From: Ephemerocybe angulata
Lineage: Eukaryota; Basidiomycota; Agaricomycetes; Agaricales; Psathyrellaceae
Assembly: GCA_013368325.1 (NCBI GenBank)
Contig: JAACJK010000005.1
Coordinates: forward strand, 248,001 to 312,000
Direction of reading: 5' to 3'
Length of the DNA stretch: 64,000 bases
Within the stretch, counting starts at the first letter, position 1. Every line of letters starts with the position of its first letter. The position numbers and the translations under genes are program-made. Shown one piece after another: positions 56,381 through 64,000 of this stretch. A model generated the notes under the pieces. The model did no database searches, was not told the DNA's origin, and was given only the letters and a program-made list of their open reading frames with translations.

Positions 56381-59300
56381 TTAATAGCCATAGTGAACGT
56401 ACGGAATCCAAGCAAGCAAGGACCCATCAGAGTTATCAGCGAGTCGAACTCTCAGCTGTTGGATTGCGTGGTGAAGTGCGTGTGCAGCATGTGCCCCGTC
56501 AAACCCTCCTCCAACATGATTGCCGTTATCCAAGAGATAGCGGTAGAAGTCGGTGGCCACGTTCGGCGCATGTAGATCCCCGATCGACCACATCGTTGCG
56601 ACCACTCGGAGATATCCCGCCGCGAGCATCCCGGCTGCAAGGTGCGCGGCTTCATCGGGAAGCCTCCGCATTCCACTGCTCGTCTGGCAAGCCGAGAGGA
56701 ATGCGAGATCGGCATTCTTGAGATTCCGCTGGACGATGTCAGCCAGTTCCAACGAGCCTCCGTGGAAGAGAAAGCGGCTCTTCAGAGGGTAGGTTGCGTC
56801 TTGGGAAGCGTGGCAGGCCAGATGCACACTGCCATGCCTCTCCATGGAATCGAGACACTTGATTGGCGTGGCGGCGCTTCCTTCGAGTTTCTCCACTCTC
56901 ACTCTGGCATTCACAACTAGGTCGTAGACGGACCGAACCTCTTTCGTCGTCCCTGGAATGTAAGAACCACCAAGTGCCCTAGGCTGGCAGGTCATGAAAA
57001 GTCCGGAATTCGCCATCCCATTGTATGAGGAGCTGTCTCGTACCCGCTGAGCGAGAGCAGCAACGGTGGGTGTGTACGACGAGATTGCGTAGTCCATAAC
57101 ACATTCGGGACTTTCGCTTCGGTATATCCCGGACGCATGGAGTGGGAGGAAGGACAGAGGTCCTGTAGGGCACCACCAGATCCTCGGAAGCGAGGTGGTA
57201 GACGACTTATTCTTCTTCTACGATAGTTAGCGACCTGCAACCATCGTTTAAACAAGCGAAAATGAATACTCACGGGAATGCACAAGCTTCGTAAAATTGG
57301 CTCAACGACGTCTTCCCAAAGCCCCCGGAGGATACGCAGAACAACAGTTTCACCGTTTTTTTTCAGAGTCAGGGAGGCACTCCTGATACCTCTTGCGTTG
57401 CTCACGTTCTCAGAGAGAACCGTCACCTTTCCTCCACGATCCCGAAGATTACGGAAATGCAATTGGCTGCTCAGATCTTGCCGGTACTTCTCGCAGGTCG
57501 CAAGCGAGAAGCTGGGCAGGGGAATATGAAGGGGTCCATCTCGTCCAGCTGATAGCACAATGGCGTCGCATCGATTCTTGTCAATGTTGATGACGACGAC
57601 GTGGCCTTTTCGGGGGAGGTATTGTAGCAGGGTGTGAGAAGGCGTCGGTTTGAGGAACGATTCGAACCCAGCGATAGCTCGAACTTTTGCGAGGAGTTCA
57701 TCCCACCGCTGCGCAAGGCTTAAATGGGCACGCGCTTCTTCTTCCAGAGATACCTTCTCCGAAAGAGACATCTCCGTATGTGTTGTGCGTCTGTTGGCCC
57801 CGGCGTTTTCGAGCTGCTTGGAGACTTCCTCGATGCTGTTGGCAAGGTGGCTGCTGTGTTGGCGAAGGTCGTTCAACGGGGCACGAAGATTGATCAGCTG
57901 ACCCCATACTAGACAGCGTCCTTGCTCAAGCCATTCCAGACCTCTGTCAGGTCGCGCAAGTCTGAAAGCTGCAGCGGCAGCTTCAAGCGGTAGGCTAGCG
58001 GACACCTGGAGCTGGAGGAACCGCTCGTCTAGGGACTGCCCAAGGGTGACAGTCAATGAGACCAGGCGAATTATCGTGTCGAAGGCGGAAAGCGTCTCGT
58101 CTGAGGAGGGGTTGGAGGCTTCGAGTAGTCGCGCCCATTCTTTCGCAGCGGAAAGCCTCGGCCTTGGGTTACCCCCGGGGTAGGTCGCGGATGACTTCAG
58201 GGTAGAAACGGCCTTGGCGAGGTCACAGGATTCACCGGTGTGCTTGAAGCGGGCCTCGAATGAGCTGGCGAGATTCAGAAGCTGGAAGGCCATCATTGGA
58301 TGGCCTTCTGGCGTGAGCCCTATGGCTCTCTCGCGCATGGAAATGGCCTCGTCAATGTCATCAAGACCTCCGAGACGCTCAAAGCGGGACTGAAGCGAGT
58401 CCCCGAGATTACCCAGTTGTAAAGGCATATCTGCATGACTGTCTGGAGTAAGCCCGACCGCCCTTCGTGAAACCGAAATGGCTTCAGCAAGGTCTCGGAT
58501 ATCCCCATTGATATCAAAGCTCGATTTCAGCAAGGCACCAAGATTGTGCATCCTTGAACCCATGTCCTCACTATCTTCCAGGGTGAGCGCAACCGCCTTA
58601 CGCATGACTAAAAGGGCCACATTGACGTCGTCTCGATCTTTCGTGTGGCGGAACTTGTATCCCAGCGAAGCTCCGATATTAGTGAGAATATCAGGCATGT
58701 CCGTATGACCTTCTGCGGTGAGCTCCACCGCTCTCTGCTGCGCTGAAATAGCTTGATCGAGGTCACTCCGTAGCCCGGTGCGCGCAAGTCGTGAAAGAAG
58801 TGGGAGACTGAGATTGTTAAGTCTAGTCGGCATTTTATCATGCCCTTCCGGAGTGAGCTCCACAACTCGTTGCAGCGCTACCATCGATTCAGCGAGGCAG
58901 TTCAGATCCCCGTTCTCTTCAAACTGACGTCCCAGTAAAACCCCAAGAGTGCTGAGCCTTTCGGGAAAATCATCGTGACTCTCTGGGGTTAAGTCCACGG
59001 CTCTCCGCTGCATTGAAACGGCAGCAGTCAGGTCACGATAATCTCCAGTACGCTCGAAGCGGGAAAAGAGAGAAGGTGCCAGGCTGGAGAGCAAGGTGGG
59101 AACCTCGGCGTGACCCTTGGGAGTGAGCTCCAGCGCTCTTTCCTTCGCTGATATGGCCTCATGGAGGTCTGCGAGATCCCGAGTTTGCTCGAAGCGGGAC
59201 GAAAGCGCATCGCCGAGTCTTGTGACCCGCAAAGGCAATTCATCGTGTCCTTCCGGAGTGAGGCCGATGACTTTGCGCTGTACCGATATGTGCTCATCGA

Positions 59301-60906
59301 GGGTACCGAGATCGTTTGTCATCTGGAGGTGGAACTTGAGCGCAAGAGCGAGACCGTTGAGTCGTTTGGGCATGTCTGGATGTCCATTTGCGGTGAGCTC
59401 AACCGCTCTCCGCTCGGATCGAATTGCCTCAGACGCGCCCTCGGGATCTCCAGTGCGCCCAGATTGAAAGATGAGCAAGCAGCTGAGAATTTCGAGCCTC
59501 CCAGGCATTTCCGCATCTCCCTCCGGGGTGAGCGCAATCGCTCTGCGCTGCAGTGCAATACCTTCGTCATTATCTTCAGCAGAGTTATCTTGGTTCAGGC
59601 GCGTCAACAGCGAGACGGTTAAAGCGGTGAGCCGGGAAGCCAGACTGGGATGATCCTCTGAGGTGAGCCTCACAGCTCTCCGTCGCGTAGAGATCACCTC
59701 CGGGAGGTCGCAAGGATCTTGGGCCATAAGGGCGGTACCAAGATTGTCGAGCCGCGAAAGCATTTCGGCATGCCCCTCCAGAGTAAGCTCGATTGTTCTC
59801 CGCCGTACTCGAATACACTCGACGAGGGATTCTGGATCCTGAGTGCGAATATAGATAGACCACAGTGAGGAAGCGAGAAGTTCAAGCCAGATAGGCATCT
59901 TAGCATGACCTTCTGGGGCGATATCAGCGGTTCTTCGTCTGACTTCAATAACCTCGTTGAGAACTTCAAGATCCCCAGTGCGCTCATAGCGAGAATGGAG
60001 TGAGGTGCCGAGATTGCTGAGCCGGAATGGCTTTTCGGCGTCGCCCTTCGGAGTTAGGGTTGCCGCTCTCCGCCTGAATTGGATGGCCTCGGAAAGAACT
60101 TCTGGGTCTTGAGTGCGTTCGTAGAGAGACTGGAGTGAGGTACCGAGCTCACTGAGTCGAGAAGGTTTCTCGGCATCGCCCTTCGCAGTGAGAGCTACAG
60201 CTCTTCTCCTGAATTGAATGATTTCAGAAAGTACTGCAGGGTCTTGAGTGCGTTCATAGAGAGACTGGAGCGACGTAGCGAGCTCGCTGAGCCGAGAAGG
60301 CTTTTCCGCGTCGCCCTTCGGAGTGACGATGACTGCTCCTCTCCTGGCTCGAATGGCCTCAGAGAGAACTTCAGGATCTGCGTCGCGCTCATAGAGAGAC
60401 TGGAGCAGGGTACCAAGTTCACTGAGACGGGAGGGCCTTTCCGAGTGGCCCTTTGGAGTGAGACCCACTGTTCTCCCCGACAGAGCAACGGCCTCGGCAA
60501 GGGCTTCAGGACCTCGAGTGCGTTCATCGAGATAGGGATGCAAGGTACCTGGAGTGGTCGACACTGGTGGCCGCCGTCGGGCAGAGATCGCCTTGTGGGC
60601 GTCTTCAAGATTTCCAGTGCACTTGGCACGGGACTTAAACGCGACAGAAAGGTGCCTTAGCCGAGACTTCCTGTCCTTATGACCTTCCGGAGTCAGCTCC
60701 ACCGCTCTCTCAATTAGTGATATTGCCATTGAGAGGTCAGCAAGGCTGTGCGATATCTTGTAACGGTCCATCAGGTCTTTGCCCTTCTTGAAGAGCGTGT
60801 CGTGGTTATCTAATGCACGTCAAAGACAATCCTAACATTAATTTGAGTCACTTGTGAGTAACGCACCCTCTGTGGTATCCGCTGGGACGTGTGATTCGCT
60901 GTCCAT
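56381..60906 (-). CDS. TPR-CHAT-4: long caspase-fold CHAT protease, 1470 aa
   Basis: Three exons fit: 60867..60906, 57274..60809 and 56381..57217 (4413 nt). The start MDSESHVPADTTE is supported by an in-frame TGA 18 nt upstream. About 19 TPR-like units of 47 residues follow, far more diverged from one another than in TPR-CHAT-1 and -3; units 3-6 (LTPKGDAEKPSRL) form a recent internal expansion. The linker (WLEQGRCLVWGQLINLRAPL) and the CHAT domain are conserved: His in HLACHASQD, Cys in LSACQTSSGMRRLPDEAAHL, end WIPYVHYGY. The 56-bp last intron has GTGAGT and CGTAG. It is the longest and most diverged of the four copies and looks functional. A TATAAAG box lies near 61051. Confidence 0.9.
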
Positions 60907-60909
60907 ATG

Positions 60910-61890
60910 CTCAGGTCGATATCACCGCCTATAATCGCAAAAGGGACATACCTCATGTCAGGTTTCTGTTCGCCAGCGTTTGTTCAACGCGTAACTGGCA
61001 AAGGGATGCGTGAACTGTGCAGGTGTGCAAGACCGTTCATCAAGCACCTCCCTTTATACGAGCGATCGACCTCAGAAAGAAAAATCAGTGTGATCGAACG
61101 AACTCCAAGTACGAGATTGAACTTCAGACGAAACACGAAAATGGTGTGATGTTCCTGCATCATTCCTGGCCGCGTGCCACAAGTGAACCGATGAAGTCCA
61201 CGCCTCAACCGTTTCCGATGATGGCTGGAGTAGAGCAGGCAAGAAGTCCCCCAGTCCTGCTCTCGTATCGACGCTACGCTGGGCCCAAAATTTGGACGCA
61301 CTGAATCTAACCTAATCATCAGCGGGCGCCTATATTTGTCCTAGAACGCTCACACATAACTCTAGCTTTCATTCAGTTGATCATTGCTGGTAGACAAGTT
61401 ACTCAAATCTATTCTGGGGGGCACCTTCCACGCCTAGTGATAGACATGAGCGCTATCGAGCACGCTGTAGGGATCGAAAAGTCATTGTGAAACAAGGAGT
61501 CGATTGAAAATGAAAGACACGAGGATACGGTACGTTCGACCTAAAGTAGAAAGAACTAAACATGTGTTTCTCCCCTCCCGAGTGAGGCTGTCGCCACTAT
61601 GTGAGCACGAGGCCCGGATGCAAGAATCAGACCGTCGAAGACACAATAGCGAAAGCATGTCTATCACTCTCCCCAACGTTATAGAAAGAAACCCCCTTAA
61701 TCGCAGAGGTCAACGATGCGGTATGCTGATTCATGGATCGCCTATGTCAAGTGCTGAGCGTGCCGTGAATACGATCGACAGCAGCCTAAGCTTTACATCG
61801 CTCAACGCAAGGACTTCCGATCCACCCCAATCTATACGCGCTCGCAAACAGGGGCTGGCCGTTCCGCAATGCAGCCACTCGCTCGATCGA
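60910..61890. other. TPR-CHAT-4 upstream region, no gene recognised
   Basis: Apart from the TATAAAG box at about 61051 on minus, nothing is supported. Confidence 0.4.
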
Positions 61891-61899
61891 CGACGATCA

Positions 61900-64000
61900 T
61901 AACAGCAGCCCGCTCGCCTCACCATCCGAAATAAGCGCCCAACAGCACGTACACTCTCCTCTTCCGCACCGATGTACGAGGATTCCAGTGTGAAGCGAAA
62001 ACCAAATTCACCTCCCCCTCCGACTGTCCTTACCGTCACCCAGAGCCTTATCTACAAGCACCAATTGTCCGCAGCGCAGCCCCAGAATAACCGCCAGTGC
62101 CGCGCGGTGGGTTACTCGACCATATGTTCCCCACATGAGAAGCAGGTCATTATGCTTCGCCGGGAGAATGGCTGGTTCCATCTGAAATCGCATCCCCGAC
62201 GAAGGCAAGCTTCGTGTGCGATGTCGCCAGAGAGCCGAGCCTCCTTCGCGCCAGGACTAGAATATCTCCACGATAGAACACAGAACGATCGAAAACTGAA
62301 GCTGAAGCAAAGTCGCGAACACAGAAGAGGACTCACCGGTAAGATCGTCAACAGCAGACGACGTCAATACCGCCACCGATTCTGATAAAAGAAAGGTTCG
62401 TCAGCACCTATCTTTCAAGCAAATACAAGAAGCAGAAATAGATTGGCGTTTCGAAGCGCTGCTAGATAGCGGAGGGAATACCCATCATCCAGAGAAACGA
62501 ACGAGCAAACGGAAAGGATCTCGTTGCGAAATCGTTCTAGCGGTAGAAAGTGGCTCAAGCACAATTGAACGGTGCATCGCAAGCGCATCCAGAACCCTAC
62601 AGTCTCTCAGCTTCGCCGACACCACACGGCTCTCCTCCTCCTCATGCACACCTTCTCATGCCATGGAACTGAAGACCAAATCTTCCACCTGTCGGATTCC
62701 GCCCCATCCCAGATCCCAACCTCTAACTCAAGCCTCACCCGCTCCCTTCCCCAGACCCACTCGCCCCTCGCACACCGTCCTCAAGCTCCAAAGCCGTATC
62801 CCTGTTGCCGTTCGTCAAAAGTCTCTCGTTCGCCTTCCCATTCTCATTTGCAACATCATCCTTCTCCTTCAAATTCTCCAGCATCCCTCCACTCTCGCAC
62901 TCATCTTCATCGTCGTCTCCACCGTACCCACAAAGGCCCGGGCGACGCCCAACCTCCTCCTACGCCCCCAGATTGAGGTTAACACACACCGCCATTCGTC
63001 GCCCCCAGTCGGCGTGCCCGCAATGGGGTGTCCAAGTTGCTGCAGGAGGGGTGCGGGATCGGTTACTGTGACTGTTACTGTGACCGTGATTGGGATTGGG
63101 TCGGGGATCGTCTTCAGCGAGAGTTAGAGTGTCGTTCGGGCTTGCGTTTGGACTTATACTTGGATTGGTGTCGTATTCATATCCGTGTTCACGTTCGTGC
63201 CGGTAAACCTGGAGGTCGCCGAGGCCAGAGGTCCACTCGCAGTTACACCCGCCTTCCCCGCAGTCGAACCTGCCGTAGCAAGAAAGAGATCCGTGAAATC
63301 CCATCATAGGCAGCAACTCATCCTTCTCTCCTCTTCGCCGCTGCTCCTGTGCCAGGAGGTTTGACCAGCGCGAGCTGTCAGATATTACACCCCAGGGTGG
63401 CTGATGCTCGAAGGGGAAGGTGCTCTGCGAGCCTTGGAACGGCCGCAGGACGCGAAGCAGCCTGCAGAGATGGATGGAGGTGTCGAGCGCGAATTTGAGG
63501 ATGATGAATTCGGGTTCTGTATAAACAACATGTTAGGGGCCTGTCGTAGAGCTCGATGAGGGTGAAGACGTACCTGGTGATGACACCGAAAGCGTTGGTC
63601 AGGCGTGCCTCCCATCCATCCTTCCATCGCACACACGCCCATCCCTCCTACTCATCCTTGCTACTCATCCTCCTCCGCTCCCTCCACCGACACCAGCCCC
63701 GACAACGACTCCAAGCATCGATTAAGACGCCAAAGACGCACATTATCCGTGCCTCGCTTACGTTCTGCGCATAAACCACGACGCCGATGCGTCTGGCGCA
63801 AGCGACGTTGACAAGGAGCCTGATGCCAAGCAAGCGAACCTGGCTGAGCAGTGTTGCGTCCACCTGCTCGTACTAACGTGGAGGGCTGCGGGGTGGTGGG
63901 GAAATACCTTCGTGCGGTGGTTCCATGGTGTGTAGCCTGTGCGTTTACTGATATCTATCTGTGGTCTAGCAAGAGCCCATGCCTTTGAACAGTTTGAGTA
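61900..64000 (-). repeat. R unit 6, cut by the window end
   Basis: R-family landmarks recur (coding blocks at 63.1-63.9 kb), again directly beyond a TPR-CHAT gene; the right margin is outside the window. Confidence 0.5.
63000..63926 (-). pseudogene. R6, low-complexity hypothetical gene copy
   Basis: Start MEPPHEGISPPP at 63926 and the shared intron near 63513..63572 (GTACGT..TTATACAG) are recognisable. The downstream exon (RHLHPSLQAASRPAAVPRLA) changes frame and the usual DGLPPMM block is not intact. Product unknown, probably decayed. Confidence 0.35.

Overview
The window looks like an accessory, transposon-rich chromosome region of a mushroom-forming basidiomycete (Agaricomycetes). The signs are introns of about 40-80 bp with GT..AG ends, an expanded family of TPR-CHAT proteins, small secreted proteins with Ser/Thr-Arg-rich bodies, and Ty3/gypsy, LINE and hAT-like elements. 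No tRNA, rRNA or CRISPR array was seen. All gene models were joined by hand from reading frames and splice signals, with no transcript support.

Backbone. A module made of a minus-strand TPR-CHAT gene followed by a minus-strand low-complexity gene unit (called R here) is repeated along the window. Module 1: TPR-CHAT-1 (104-3959, broken) with R1 and R2 (4.1-10.7 kb). Module 2: a TPR-CHAT fragment (13.4-13.8 kb), now about 26 kb away from its presumed R3 (40.3-41.7 kb). Then R4 (46-48 kb). Module 3: TPR-CHAT-3 (49610-52774, intact, 1002 aa) with R5. Module 4: TPR-CHAT-4 (56381-60906, intact, 1470 aa) with R6, cut by the window end. Between modules lie three paralogous small secreted proteins with a C-terminal zinc finger (11732-12212 minus; 42872-43297 and 44145-44612 plus) and a decayed squalene-epoxidase-like fragment (45.36-45.69 kb).

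Invaded block (13.94-40.26 kb). Two DNA transposons lie end to end, 2 bp apart, and share the terminus TATGGCACGAATA. E1 (13942-23191, 9.25 kb) has near-perfect 27-bp inverted ends, arrays of GGTACA-type motifs inside each end, and three uninterrupted multi-exon genes: A (664 aa, unknown), B (506 aa, a retroviral-integrase-like DDE transposase with no reverse transcriptase) and C (916 aa, Cys-rich start, HPD-containing J-like end). E2 (23194-40261) is a decayed relative. Its integrase-like gene was split by a Ty3/gypsy element (26769-39719; 5-bp target duplication CCCGG). That element in turn carries an intact DNA transposon T3 (29567-33152, 946-aa putative transposase) inside its RT/RNase H region and a 5'-truncated LINE directly next to its 5' LTR. 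E2 also carries a 318-bp hAT-like MITE.

Reading as a whole. TPR-CHAT proteins are caspase-fold proteases with ligand-sensing repeats. The near-identical 47-residue repeats, the copy-number variation and the transposon-inactivated copies suggest a fast-evolving sensor or effector locus. The strongest candidate for an undescribed system is the three-gene element E1, which looks structurally complete and possibly recently active.
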